The position numbers and the translations under genes were made by a program. From Chaetoderma sp. LZ-2023a (lineage: Eukaryota > Mollusca > Caudofoveata > Chaetodermatida > Chaetodermatidae), in assembly GCA_034401795.1 (NCBI GenBank), contig CM067373.1:92203624-92267623 (forward strand): DNA of 64,000 bases, read 5' to 3'. Below the pieces are notes generated by a model that was given only the letters and a program-made list of their open reading frames with translations, was not told the origin of the DNA and made no database searches. Below, one piece after another: positions 44,571-54,974 of this stretch (positions are counted from its first letter, which is position 1; every line of letters starts with the position of its first letter).

Positions 44571-44750
44571 CGACAAGTCCCTGGAAAAGTATATTCTTTA
44601 CGATATTAAACTTATTTTGCTGAATATTTTAAAACTAACTTGACTGGAAGGCATTGCTGCCTACTTCCAGTCGAATTAATTACAATATTCAACAGTTTTC
44701 ATGTATGGTAGTGTAGAAAATGAGATATGCGGAATTCATCGGTGAGAAGG
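44571..44750. mobile_element. MITE C copy
   Basis: Starts ACCCTTTCACCGACAAGTCC and ends GAATTCATCGGTGAGAAGG before TTAA (44751-44754). Core TGCTGAATATTTTAAAACTA with a shortened right arm (TTACAATATTCAACAG). Confidence 0.75.
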
Positions 44751-44927
44751 TTAATTGAGACAAGTCTAGGTTACAGAAAATAGACAGTTACAGGCATGAG
44801 AAATGTATTTTTGAAAACATTCAACTGATACATAGTCAAGAAACCATCTATCTTTTGGAGTAAAAGACACTGCATTTTAACACACATGGTCGACAGGCCC
44901 ACCGTAACACTCCCATGATGAAGCTGA

Positions 44928-45122
44928 AACCGGCCTCTACACTGGTCGTGAGCCATGCCAATTTGAAGATTTTTGAAAATGTACCACTAGAATGACTGGC
45001 TCGATAATCGAACCAGTAATTTCAATGGTAAATTTTTGAAAAAACGTCTTCTCCTGGCCTGCAAATGGACATTCAGTAAGGCAATATTTCCATTTTGCAG
45101 ACAAAATTTAGCCATTAAAGGC
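44928..45122. mobile_element. MITE A copy (A14), left tip damaged
   Basis: Core AATGACTGGCTCGATAATCG and complement; right tip AATTTAGCCATTAAAGGC. The left tip has only ACCGGCCTCTACACTGGTC, then a gap to TTTTTGAAAATGTACC. Confidence 0.72.
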
Positions 45123-45599
45123 ATAAAGAACCAGCATCCTTTTTCTCTAAATCATATTGTCACTTGTGCTTTACAACCACCTGTCTAGAGTGACTAATGG
45201 ACCTTTCCAGTTTTAGACATGCCCCGCCCATCTCTAGCTAAGCTCCAACCACACTTTGCCATGTTGGTATCGATTTGATGGGATCAATCGATCCCAGATC
45301 CCTGAATGGCCCGACTATCAATTTCCAGAAAACTATTACAGGTAAGCTGTTGAATATTTTGTAACTAATTTGACTGGGTGCAGTTGCTGCCTATGGCAGA
45401 AACAGCCCCCAGTCAAATTAGTTTCAAAACTGTTCAACAGAATATGTATTAATTAGTAAGGACATACGCCTGCTACAAGTGCTAGGCCTCAAAGTAGATC
45501 TAAGATCTCTGATCTTGGGTCGGGCGCATGGGTGTAACACTTTATCTGGGTACCAAGCCAGGTATTTGGAGAGAGTGACCAACCACGGCACTAAACAAC

Positions 45600-46494
45600 T
45601 CATCTTTCATGACAGTTAATATTATGAATATCCGTCATGGTGCTCGCCGTCTGAGTTCCCGCCAGACATGTGCAGCACCGTGGGCCACCCAAGCCACTGG
45701 TGGCAAAGTTCGCAGACCTTGGAGAAAAAGGAAGAAGGTTGTCCAACCTAAAGAACAAGTAAGCAAACCGCTGACTATCATGCAATGGAATGCTGAAGGA
45801 GTTCCTAACAAGAAAACGGTGTTAATAGCCAAATTCTCAAGGAGAAAGGCGTAGATGTCATGTATATCCAAGAAACTCATCTAAATGCCAACAGAAGATT
45901 TCTGTATAAGAGGATTTCAGTGCTTCAGATCTGACAGGGATGGAAAACATAAAGGAGGAGTCATAAGCCTGGTCCAGAATAACCTAAACGCCACTGAAGT
46001 TCAGAGAGACATGGACGGACCTGAAATTCTCACAATCAAGATAATTCCAGAGAAACATCCTATCACTGTTGTCAACTATTACTGCCCTAATAATCAACAA
46101 TTGAATCTCGGAAAAATCGCAGTTCACCCAGATTCAACTATCGTTGCTGGTGACCTTAACAGTCATTCACAGTTATGGGGCTATCATTCTACTGATAGGC
46201 GGGGTGAGGGCATTGAAAATTGGATGGATGAGCAGAAGCTGATTCTCTTGAATAAGGCAGATGACCCCCCTACATTCTACTCAAGATGATGGCATTCCGC
46301 AAGTACTCCTGATCTAGTATTTTTGACAGAAAATCTACATCAAGAATCTTTGCGTATTGTTGGGGAACAACTTGGAGGCAGTGATCACTGCCCTGTTTTC
46401 ATTACCATTAACATGGATGTTGAAATTGACCGAAATCAGACCCCTCGATGGAACTATAAGAAAGCAGACTGGGACAAATATCAGAGAGTGACAG
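45600..46494 (+). pseudogene. LINE endonuclease (APE) domain, broken
   Basis: Would nick target DNA to prime reverse transcription. Landmarks: LTIMQWNAEG (near 45770), IQETHLNAN (near 45870), GGVISLVQ (45955), VAGDLNSHSQLWG (46145-46185) with the catalytic D and N, TPDLVF (46306), and GGSDHCPV (46375-46400) with the catalytic S-D-H. Two compensating frameshifts near 45835 and 45890, and a TGA at 46287 where an Arg codon is likely. Ends at a stop near 46494. Confidence 0.85.
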
Positions 46495-46495
46495 A

Positions 46496-48390
46496 ATGAT
46501 AAAAGACACTGATGTCACAAACCAAAACATCAATACAGTTGTTAAAGAGCTTAACTCTGCTTTACTCTCTGCTGCTGGCAAATGCATTCCTAGGGGATCC
46601 AGGAAAAACTACAGACCTTACTGGAGTACGTCTCTGCAAAAGTTACACGAAGAAATGTACAACGCAAGTGAAATTCCAGAGAATATCCCAACAGAAGCCA
46701 ACCATGTGAGACTCCAACAATCCAAGGCAAAATATCTGAAAGCCAAAATCAGAGCCACCAGAGAATCGTGGAGAAAAAACTTCAAGCTTAAATCTTGAAA
46801 AGGATATGAACAAACTCTGGAGGCTTGTGAAGCAGCTTAACGATGAAAACATCAGAGTACCGAACATAACTCTTGAGGAGGATTGTGAAATTAAAACAGG
46901 AGAGGCTGCTGCTGAACACTTTGCTTGTATGTTTCAGAAAGTAAGCAATCGAGATGTGCCAGTGAGTTGTAAAAAAGCTGCAATGAAGTCTGCAAAGGGG
47001 AACGGAGAGACACAAATACATGCCATGGGAATGGATGAGCTTCTGACTATCAGCGAGTTGGAGAAAAGCTTGAAAGTTCTGAAAAGCAAGAAGTCTTCTG
47101 GACCAGATGGAATAACCAATGAGATGTTGAGGAATCTGGGTACTATTGGAAAGCACAAGCTTTTGGAGATTTTCAATCACAGTTGGTACACAGGAGAAGT
47201 TCCCCAGTCATGGAGAGAGGCCAACATGATCCCTGTACTGCAACCAAATACTTCTTCGACATCTTGAAAGCAACAATCTCTTAGTGGATGAACAAAATGG
47301 CTTCAGAAAGTGTAGATCTAATGAGGATCAAACAACGTATCTGACACAGTCTATTGAGGAGGCGTTCCAACAGAAAAAGCATACCATCACTGTGTGGGTT
47401 GATCTGCAGAAGGCATCTGATAAAGTATGGAAGCATGGACTCCTCCAAAAGCTCAGGACCAATGATATCTCTGGAAAAATGTACAGCTGGATATGCCAGT
47501 ATCTTCACAACCGAAAGGCATCAGTACAGCTGAATGGGATGAGCAGCAAGAAAGTCCTGCTACGACATGGTGTACCTCAGGGTGGTGTAGTCTCTCCCAC
47601 CCGCTTCACAATATTCATCAATGACCTGGTGAAGAACCTTCCAATGGGAGTCAGAGCTGCACTGTATGCTGACGATCTTGTGATGTGGAGCAGCGGAGTA
47701 TGTGTCAACAGCCAATTACTTCATGTAACTCGCAATTGATCACCTCAATTCTTGGGTTACAAGATGGTTTGTCCAGATCAACAAAGAGAAGACAGTCGCA
47801 ACTTTATTCACACTATCCACTAAAAAGGAACACAAAACAAGTCTGAAATTTGATGACTCAGTTCTGCACTTTGAGGATGAAGTAACTTATCTTGGTCTGA
47901 TATTTGACAAAAGACTAATCTGGAAGGTGCAAATCAGAAAAGCTGAAGGTATAGCCAAGCAAAGACTGGCAGTTATGCGGAAGGAAGCTCACTGGAACAA
48001 AATGGGGAGCTAACATGAAAATTCTGAAACAGGTTTACTCTGGATCAGTTAGGCCCATCATTGAATACGGCTCATCATCATGGATGACAGCTGCTATAAG
48101 CACCCTTCAGACATTGGATAAGGTACAAAATCAGGCTCTTCGTATCATAACAGGGTCTATGAAGACCACTCCAATAGCAGCGATGGAAGAACTTACCAAT
48201 ATCCAGCCACTCCAGCAGAGACGAGAAATCAAGGCCGAGATTCAATACGAGAAATTCAAATTGATGCCTCACCATCCCATGCATATGCTGACTCACCAAA
48301 TGTCTATAGGAAGGCTCAAGAGGAATAATTTCTTATTAACTTCAAAGAAAATTGAAAGAAACAGAGTCGGACATCTTTCCCAGATGTAGA
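46496..48390 (+). pseudogene. LINE reverse transcriptase domain, broken
   Basis: KKSSGPDGITNEMLRNLG (47085-47140) and WREANMIPVL, then a jump. The usual PKPGK and YRPISL segment is missing, so about 40-50 codons are deleted near 47245. It resumes as DEQNGFRKCRSNEDQ, VWVDLQKASDKVW, HGVPQGGVVSPTRFTIFIND and ALYADDLVMW (47650-47690), the catalytic box. The thumb (WVTRWFVQINKEKT, YLGLIFDKRLIW) and connection (YSGSVRPIIEYGSSSWMTAA) follow in two further frames. Confidence 0.88.
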
Positions 48391-48419
48391 AATATAACTG
48401 CTATCTCTGAGTGGGAACG

Positions 48420-49345
48420 GTGAAAAGCTTCTGAAATAGAAAACATAATTTCAAACTGGCCCTCGATTCCAAGGATTGAAAGCAAGGGAGATCAAGCAGA
48501 AGTGCCAAACACAGTTCTTGCATTGAGTCATATTGCAGAAAACTACCCTGAGGAAGAGTGGATACATGTTTATACAGATGGATCAGCTATCCAGGCTGTC
48601 AAGAATGAAGGGGCAGATGCTCACATTCGGTTTCCATGTGGAGATATAACAGACTCATGCTTGCCAACAGGGAAGCACTGTAGCAATTACACTGCAGAAA
48701 TTCAGGCACTGATCTTAGCTAGCCAAAAGCTGATAAACGAAAAACCAGAAATGAAAATATTGTCTTCTTGACAGACTCCCTCTCAGCGCTCCAGGCACTG
48801 GAGAGTGGAAAGGAAAGTACAAATTTAATTCATGAAAATCTTACGCAACTGGCTAAGGAGAACAATGTCAACTTACAGTGGATCCCTCGCATTGCGGCAT
48901 ATTAGGAAATGACAAAGCTGATCAACTGCCTAAGGAAGGGTCAAATAAAGAACAATTCAACCACGAGGTTGGCTTTAAATACTTGAAGCATGTCATTAAA
49001 GTCATAAGAACCACCATCAGGCAGCATAATGATGCAATACACAGCCTCAGTAGGGAGGATCAGACATGTATCTTCAGATCGAGTACTGGTCACAATCGTC
49101 TCAATGCACATCTTCACCGTCTCAAGATTACAGATTCTGCACTTTGTGAGTGTCAGCAGGCAGAAGAAACAGCAGAACATCTCTTGCAGCACTGCCAGCG
49201 ATATGAACAGGCTAGGAGAAGCTTCTGGCCTATTGAAGTATCTTTTGAAGAGAAGATCAGAGGGGACAGAGAGTTTGATGACCACTTCAGCTTTCATGCA
49301 CCAAATAAGGAAAACAGTCTAAGATTACTGTCATGTGAAAGATGA
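48420..49345 (+). pseudogene. LINE RNase H and C-terminal zinc-like domain, broken
   Basis: VYTDGSAIQAVKNEGA (near 48570) carries the first catalytic Asp, NYTAEIQALILASQKL the Glu, and LTDSLSALQALESGK (in a shifted frame near 48775) the second Asp. DPSHCGILGNDKADQL (48878-48930) is the last motif. The end has RSSTGHNRLNAHLHRL and CECQQAEETAEHLLQHC. Frame changes near 48770 and 48870. Confidence 0.87.
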
Positions 49346-49546
49346 ACGCAAGAAGAAGAAGTAAGGACATACAATTCAATCATGCCTTCGTGACGTACTC
49401 ATCTATGTCATTCATGACATCCTTGATTATGATGTCATTCTACACGTCATGTAGTTGATTATGATGGATTGATAAAGTGGAAAGGTCCATTGATTGTGCT
49501 TTATAAAGCATTCACATAAGACGTGTTATTTACTGTAACCATAGTA

Positions 49547-50810
49547 CGAGGTGTTCAGTTTATTTTGTCACAAGATTGCACGATTTCTTGCGGCACACTT
49601 TTGGTCAATTGTCTCACCCACAATACCTTTTTACAAAGCCCACGAGCTTACCGACACGCTAGTTTAGTTTGTTAAAAGTTTTCAACATGCCAAGACATAA
49701 AACAAGCGAGAGAGCGGAGGGTATAATTCTCCATCTTTTGAGGAGGGGAATGACGCCGTCACTGATCAGAAATGAACTTTTGAAAGAAAATATCAGTGTC
49801 AGTGTGAGGACCATTTATCGCATAAAGAATAACATCGGAAAAGAACGACAATTGCCGAATCTAACACATGGAAAATCTGCTACGTTGAAAATCAGAAGAA
49901 GACGAACTGTAGTATCAAAGACAGTGAAGAAAATTAACCCACAGACACAACGTGAGATGAGCAATCTATTAGGAATTAGTTTGGGTTCCGTAAATAACAC
50001 CATAAACAGTGTTATCAAGGCAAAACTGAGAAAAAAATGTTTGGTTCATAAACTATCCCTAGAGCAGGTTCAAAAGAGGAAGAGGAGCTGGAGGCTGTAC
50101 CTGAAGCTGTGTGCGGGGAAGTGGAAAAACTTTGTCACCACAGATGAGACTATGTTTTATCTAGGTGGAAGCTACGGAAAACGGCGAGTCTGTTATGTTA
50201 GGAAAGGACAACTTGATATGGATAAGTTGAAGTTTATTAAATGTGACAGTTTCGCGCCTGGTTTCATGGTATGGGCAGGCGTTAGTCATTACGGAAAGAC
50301 CACTCTTAAATTCATTGATCGGAATGTGAAAATCAATGCTGATTATTACATCAAACATGTTTTGAGACCCTTTTTGAAACATGATGTTCCCAAATTATTC
50401 CCAGGGAACAAACAGAGGGCCATGGTTTTTCACCAAGATAGTGCCTCCTCTCATACTGCAAGAAAGAGCGTAACATACTTAAAGCAGAACAATGTTAAAT
50501 TCATTAGCCCTGAAGAATGGATGCCGAAGTCGCCGGATGCTGCCCTTATGGACTTTAGTATCTGGGGAATTGTCAAGCGCCGTCTACAGAAGCGGAAAGT
50601 TACAAGTCTTAACAGTCTAAAACGTGCTCTCAAAACTGTCAAACTGTGATCAATAAAGCCCTTTCTTCTTGGCCTAAGCGCTGTAGACTGATATATCATG
50701 CTCATGGGTCTCAAATTGAACATTTTCTGCAATGAAATTATTTTGTGATAAATTATTGTTGATTAAATACTTATTTGAAATTTGTGACAAAATAAACTGA
50801 ACACCTCTCG
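49547..50810 (+). mobile_element. Tc1/mariner-superfamily transposon (DD37D type)
   Basis: 1264 bp flanked by TA (49545-49546; 50811-50812). Terminal inverted repeats start CGAGGTGTTCAGTTTATTTT on the left; the right end is the same with a 2-base AG insertion. Contains one nearly complete transposase gene. It lies about 60 bp right of the split G element. Confidence 0.93.
49687..50649 (+). CDS. Mariner-like transposase, DD37D, frameshifted near the C terminus
   Basis: Cut-and-paste transposase. ATG at 49687 (MPRHKTSERAEG), 320 codons. N-terminal paired helix-turn-helix DNA-binding region (ILHLLRRGMTPSLIRNELLK; MSNLLGISLGSVNNTI). Catalytic residues: D153 in VTTDETMF, D251 in FHQDSASSH, D289 in ALMDFSIWG, spaced 97 and 37 residues apart. 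I read this as the DD37D (maT-type) signature rather than Tc1 DD34E or mariner DD34D. The SPDAALMDF box is less canonical than the usual SPDLNPMDF. A small tandem duplication (AAACTGTC) near 50630 shifts the frame; the expected last 28 or so residues (SSWPKRCRLIYHAHG) lie in a neighbouring frame. The catalytic core is intact, so activity is uncertain. Confidence 0.9.
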   Translation: MPRHKTSERAEGIILHLLRRGMTPSLIRNELLKENISVSVRTIYRIKNNIGKERQLPNLTHGKSATLKIRRRRTVVSKTVKKINPQTQREMSNLLGISLGSVNNTINSVIKAKLRKKCLVHKLSLEQVQKRKRSWRLYLKLCAGKWKNFVTTDETMFYLGGSYGKRRVCYVRKGQLDMDKLKFIKCDSFAPGFMVWAGVSHYGKTTLKFIDRNVKINADYYIKHVLRPFLKHDVPKLFPGNKQRAMVFHQDSASSHTARKSVTYLKQNNVKFISPEEWMPKSPDAALMDFSIWGIVKRRLQKRKVTSLNSLKRALKTVKL

Positions 50811-50864
50811 TATCTCTCTTTACATCCCTCCATCTCTCGACTCCCTTTTACAAATCCCAATAGA

Positions 50865-51250
50865 GGGATCCGAACTGTCAGTCAAGCATCTGATGTCATA
50901 ATCAAATACGTCACATATAAACCGATTTCATAATCAAAATGATGTATCGCCTTACGGAAGCGTACACATTTTATGTCTTTGATGAATTTACAATTTAATA
51001 ATAGTTAACATTCTGTTGAGTATTTTGAAACCAATTTGACTGGGTGCTGTTGCTGCCATAGGGAGAGATAGCCAATAGTAAAATTAGTTTCAAATAATCA
51101 ACAAGTTATCTTTATAGTTACCTCTGAAATTTTGATTCTGGGAATTTAGTTTTCAAAGTTTTAAATCAGCATGATCATGCATAAAATGATCATGCATAAA
51201 AAGTTGGTGAAGCTTAGCTAGAAATTGGCAGGGCATAGCTAGAAATGGAT
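50865..51250 (+). mobile_element. Repeat family G copy
   Basis: CATCTGATGTCATAATCAAA, TTTGATGAATTTACAATTTA, a damaged B palindrome (51013-51105), then the GAATTTAGTTTTCAAAG tail with AGCTTAGCTAGAAAT repeated twice. ATGATCATGCATAAAA is also duplicated. Confidence 0.6.
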
Positions 51251-51259
51251 GCATCTATT

Positions 51260-51625
51260 TATGCCCTTTTTAAGTCTTTATTTTATTTGATTGTGATTAA
51301 ACACTGGAGCAACAAGCAATTTAAAAACACATTTGGCCATGTTTTAATTGTGACAAAAAGAGCATGTGGTATAACATCTGGTATATAGAATATATATTAA
51401 ATTTTTAAGAATTGATAGAACTCTAGATTTTTTCTCAGAACTCTAGATTTTTTCTCATTACAGACTATTAACAGATAAGTTATAAGCCCATCTGGCAGTT
51501 GGTCAAATATTTTACTTGTTTATATCCTTGTTTTAGTAACATAGTGGCATCACAACATAGTAGAGCAATGAGATGAATGTTAACTCATTTCAACACTAAA
51601 GACGAGACGCAACAACCTCTTTAAG
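51260..51625. other. No gene seen
   Basis: AT-rich; a 24-base tandem duplication of AACTCTAGATTTTTTCTCA occurs at 51418-51458. No coding frame. Confidence 0.35.
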
Positions 51626-51711
51626 ACATTATATACTTTCTTGATTAATTTGAATTTTGCTGGCCTGAATGCTGTCATTGCCTTCCAGTTATCTATTTTC
51701 CAAATATTTAA

Positions 51712-51892
51712 CACTTTACTGGTTACACCGGCTAAAACTGCCCACTGAAGTGGTCATGGATATTTGCAGGGCAAGGGAACTGTTTTTGAAAATTAACCAC
51801 TGGAATGACTGGCTTGGTAACCGAGCCAGTTATTCCAGTGGTAAATTTTCAAAAATAGTCTTCTCCTGCCCTGTAAATGGACATTCAAACGG
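51712..51892. mobile_element. MITE A copy (A15)
   Basis: After TTAA (51708-51711); core GACTGGCTTGGTAACCGAGC, nearly perfect palindrome; right TTAA at 51893-51896. A half B palindrome (51630-51705) abuts its left edge. Confidence 0.8.
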
Positions 51893-52018
51893 TTAACAAA
51901 CATATTTCCTTCATGGTTGTACTATCAGCCAAATATTTCACTGAACATCTATCAACTGTCAGTTAAATATGACTAATTATTAAAATTGAGACCAAGGGCA
52001 AGTCTAGGATTATTTCAT

Positions 52019-52575
52019 GGGGTGTGTTCAATCTGGAGGAGGATTCAAAAACAGGAGGGAGTTCATGAGCGAAAATGTTCAGCGAACATTCGTCTATTTA
52101 TGTTCGCTGTTCATGGCGAACTATATTTGCCTTCCTGAACGAGTTGTCATGCGTAACTTTGACGAGCATTCTTTTACGTCACGTGATAGTTATGAGAGTC
52201 AAGCTTTTGTCAGATCTGATGCATTATGATGTCATATTTATTATGTCATAATGAATATCAGGGTCTCAGAAACAATCTACAAGCATACACATAATTGGTG
52301 AAAACTAACATAATACTACGATTGCTAAGAATGCATTGGTATGCATTATTTATGGTTAAATTGACAACCAACGTGTCTCAATTGACAATGCTGTATATTT
52401 TGCCGCCATCTTTGTTTTCACGGCAAATCATGGCGAGTCACCTATAATAAAGTTGTTCGCCTCGCCACGAACATTCGGTGAACAACCCATTCAGGAGGGT
52501 GAATGTACCACGTGACCTATCAATTGTTTGGCGAACCGAAAATATTCGCTCTCCTAAACGGACCCCCATATGTCT
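52019..52575. mobile_element. Possible MITE with GGGGTG-type ends
   Basis: GGGGTGTGTTCAATCTGGAG near 52020 and CTCTCCTAAACGGACCCCC near 52550 are imperfect inverted repeats. Inside, GTTCGC/GCGAAC words recur (52070-52130 and 52450-52555). No transposase; boundaries are tentative. Confidence 0.3.
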
Positions 52576-52919
52576 CCTCCCAATGATGATGGTAAAGTCA
52601 ATAGATAATGAGATGCTCTGAGAAGCCATCTTCTATATTCTGATTGATAAACAACATACTTAGTTTGAATACAAATTCTGCCTATAATTTAACACCATCT
52701 TTTTGATTTCCAAGGGCTGTGTTCTGACCACATCCCTACGCACCACACCCATCCCCACACTCTAGGTCTACTCAGCAACCAAGACAGTAAATCCAGATAC
52801 ATGTAAATTTCCAGAAATATTCTTCACATATGGTTACCAAATTAACATTTCTCAAAACCACAGCATTTTGGGCTGGCTTAATGGCAACCAGAGTTAGGAC
52901 ACTAGAACTGAGGGTTTAA

Positions 52920-53099
52920 CCCCTTAACCCTCAAATCTTTTCACAAAAATTTCAACTTTCTCATAGAAAATGTCCATTTGCAGACCAAGAGAATACAATT
53001 TTTGAAAATTTACTACTGGAATGACTGGCTCGATAACCGAGCCAGTCATTCCAGTAGTAAATTTTCAAAACATTTTTGACTGATATGAGTGTTAAAGGG
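52920..53099. mobile_element. MITE A copy (A16)
   Basis: TTAA at 52916-52919 and 53100-53103. Core ACTGGCTCGATAACCGAGCC, perfect palindrome around its centre; the right arm is shortened after TTTTCAAAACA. Confidence 0.85.
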
Positions 53100-53410
53100 T
53101 TAAGCGTGGAATTACAAATATTATCAGGACCTGCACACTAAACAATAAAATATGCTAATTTTGTTAGACAAATATATGGATAAATATACGAACATGTAGA
53201 TTGATCCCTCCGACTTGCTCAGGCGAGCCAGTCATTCCAGTAGTAAATTTTCAAAACATTTTTGACTGATATGAGTGTTAAAGGGTTAAGTGTGGAATTA
53301 CAAATATTATCAGGACCTGCACACTAAACAATAAAATATGCTAATTTTGTTATACAAATATATGGATAAATATACGAACATGTAGATTGATCCCTCCGAC
53401 TTGCTCAGGC
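53039..53410. repeat. 186-bp tandem duplication beginning at a MITE centre
   Basis: 53039-53224 and 53225-53410 are equal in length and differ at only about two bases (GCGTGG/GTGTGG; TTAGAC/TTATAC). The unit starts GAGCCAGTCATTCCAGTAGT, the exact middle of the A16 palindrome, and ends CGACTTGCTCAGGC. It looks recent. Confidence 0.93.
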
Positions 53411-53569
53411 TACGCAGTCCAGAATGGAACTGTATTGGTGATTCCAGGCGGTGATGTGTCATTGTGGTACATGTGATACTCTTTCACAAAGCGATCCTCT
53501 ACTTCTGTGCAATAATCATTCAACTTGTGACAAAAATCCTTTTAGTAGCTCATCTCATCCTTTATTTAA

Positions 53570-53788
53570 CCCTCAAATTTGTTCAAGTAAATTTCAATTT
53601 CTGAGATAATGTCCATTTGCAGAAAAAGATTATTTTTCTGAAAATGTATCACTGGAATGAATGGCTCGGTTATCGAGCCAGCAGTCCCTCTGGTAAATTT
53701 TCAAAAATAGACTTATCTTGGTCTGTAAATGGGCATTTTCTCATGACCACTGCGGAGGCCATTTTTTGCCAGCTTGCGCCTTAAAGGG
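53570..53788. mobile_element. MITE A copy (A17)
   Basis: TTAA at 53566-53569 and 53789-53792. Starts CCCTCAAATTTGTTCAAGTA; core AATGGCTCGGTTATCGAGCC; right tip CTTGCGCCTTAAAGGG. Confidence 0.85.
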
Positions 53789-54047
53789 TTAAACGGCTCA
53801 TGAACAAATCAGAAAATAGCGGGTAAATGATCACAGCTCTAGAAATATTTTTTTTAAAAACATAGTTTCTGTTCCGATAACCTGCTAACTATAAAACATT
53901 AAAGTAATCTTACTTGTCAACAATCAATGCATTACCCTTAATTGATTTTTTTTACAAATTTGAAGTGAATATTCCTGCAATATTTGTTGTTTTTTCACTG
54001 ACTGAATAATGACAATAATGTTACATAGTTATTTATTTTGCATATAT

Positions 54048-54316
54048 CCTTTAACGCGATTGTCGCACCTCTGTGCATAGATATTCACACTAAAACCATA
54101 AAATTTATTCAAGAAAATTTCAATTTTCCCATAGAAAATGTCGATTTGCAGACCAAGAGCTTATTTTTGAGAATTTACAGCTGGAATGACTGGCTTGGTT
54201 ATCAAGCAAGTCATTCCAGTGGTAAACTCTCAAAAATATTCTTCTGATGGCCTGCAAAATGGGCATTTATCAAGACAGATGAGAAGCCATTTTTGGCAGA
54301 ATTGAGTGTGAAGTTA
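54048..54316. mobile_element. MITE A copy (A18) with insertion in left tip
   Basis: CCTTTAACGCGATTGTCGCA starts it; about 40 extra bases precede the TTTATTCAAGAAAATTTC arm. Core GACTGGCTTGGTTATCAAGC; right tip TTGAGTGTGAAG. Confidence 0.7.
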
Positions 54317-54560
54317 TTAACCCATTCCATATGAAATTCAAATATTAAACCACCTAAACATTTTCAGAACAATTTGACTGATAATTATTGCTGCCCTAGG
54401 AAACAATGATTCTCAATTAAACTGAAATGAGCTACTCAAATACAATTAATATCCTGTGGGTAATATTAGAAACAAAGACATTATCAGAATCTATAGAAAT
54501 AAATCAAATAAAGAATATAGGATTATAGCCTCTATTTCACAGGTCACTTAATCCAATTAA

Positions 54561-54787
54561 CCCTTTCATGAAGCTGGCCAAAACCGGCATCTGCAGTGGT
54601 CTTAAGGAATATTCATTTGCAGGCCAGAAGAGTATTTTTTGAAAATTTATTACTGGAATGACTGGCTCAATAACCAAGCCAGTCATTCCAGTGGTAAAAT
54701 TTAAAAAATAGTTTTCTCTTGATCTGCAAATGGACATTCAATTAGCAAATATTTTTATATCCTTGATCAAATTTAGCCACTAAAGGG
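54561..54787. mobile_element. MITE A copy (A19)
   Basis: TTAA at 54557-54560 and 54788-54791. Starts CCCTTTCATGAAGCTGGCCA, ends TTTAGCCACTAAAGGG. Core ACTGGCTCAATAACCAAGCC with almost full complementarity. Confidence 0.88.
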
Positions 54788-54791
54788 TTAA

Positions 54792-54970
54792 CCATTGAAA
54801 TTCCAGTGTCAACAAATTCTTTATGATATAAGAAAACCTGGTGGATATTTTGAAACTAATTTGAATCAAAGCTTTTTCTCCCAGTCAAATTTGTTTCAAA
54901 ATATTTGATAGAATATTCCTTACATCATAAAGAATTATGTGTTTCTGGTCTGCAAGGGTACAAAGAGCTA
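54792..54970. mobile_element. Palindromic MITE of the B group, damaged
   Basis: Arms GGTGGATATTTTGAAACTAA and TTTGTTTCAAAATATTTGAT; flanks TTCTTTATGATATAAG and CATCATAAAGAATTATG also pair. Shares its left TTAA with A19. Confidence 0.6.
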
Positions 54971-54974
54971 AACG

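Larger units (their letters stand above)
45468..49359 (+). mobile_element. I-group non-LTR retrotransposon (LINE), inactivated
   Basis: 3.89 kb flanked by perfect 13-bp repeats AGTAAGGACATAC (45455-45467 and 49360-49372). Ends in a short (AAG)n tail. Encodes in order an APE-type endonuclease, RT and RNase H, and finally a Cys/His cluster (CECQQAEETAEHLLQHCQ). APE plus RNase H places it in the I superfamily. The short length without a clear ORF1 would suit an Ingi-like or 5'-truncated element; clade not decidable by eye. Broken by many stops and an internal RT deletion. Confidence 0.9.
45197..49489 (-). mobile_element. Repeat family G copy split by a LINE
   Basis: Ends ATGGACCTTTCCA (45197) and TGGAAAGGTCCAT (about 49476-49489) are perfect 13-base inverted repeats, the best-kept termini of family G here. 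Left portion 45197-45467 includes a B palindrome (45346-45441). The right portion from 49360 continues ACAATTCAATCATGCCTTCG. The LINE lies between with a 13-bp target duplication. Confidence 0.75.

Noticed and set aside
49815-50732. Minus-strand frames of 67-93 codons
   Set aside because: Antisense shadows of the mariner transposase.
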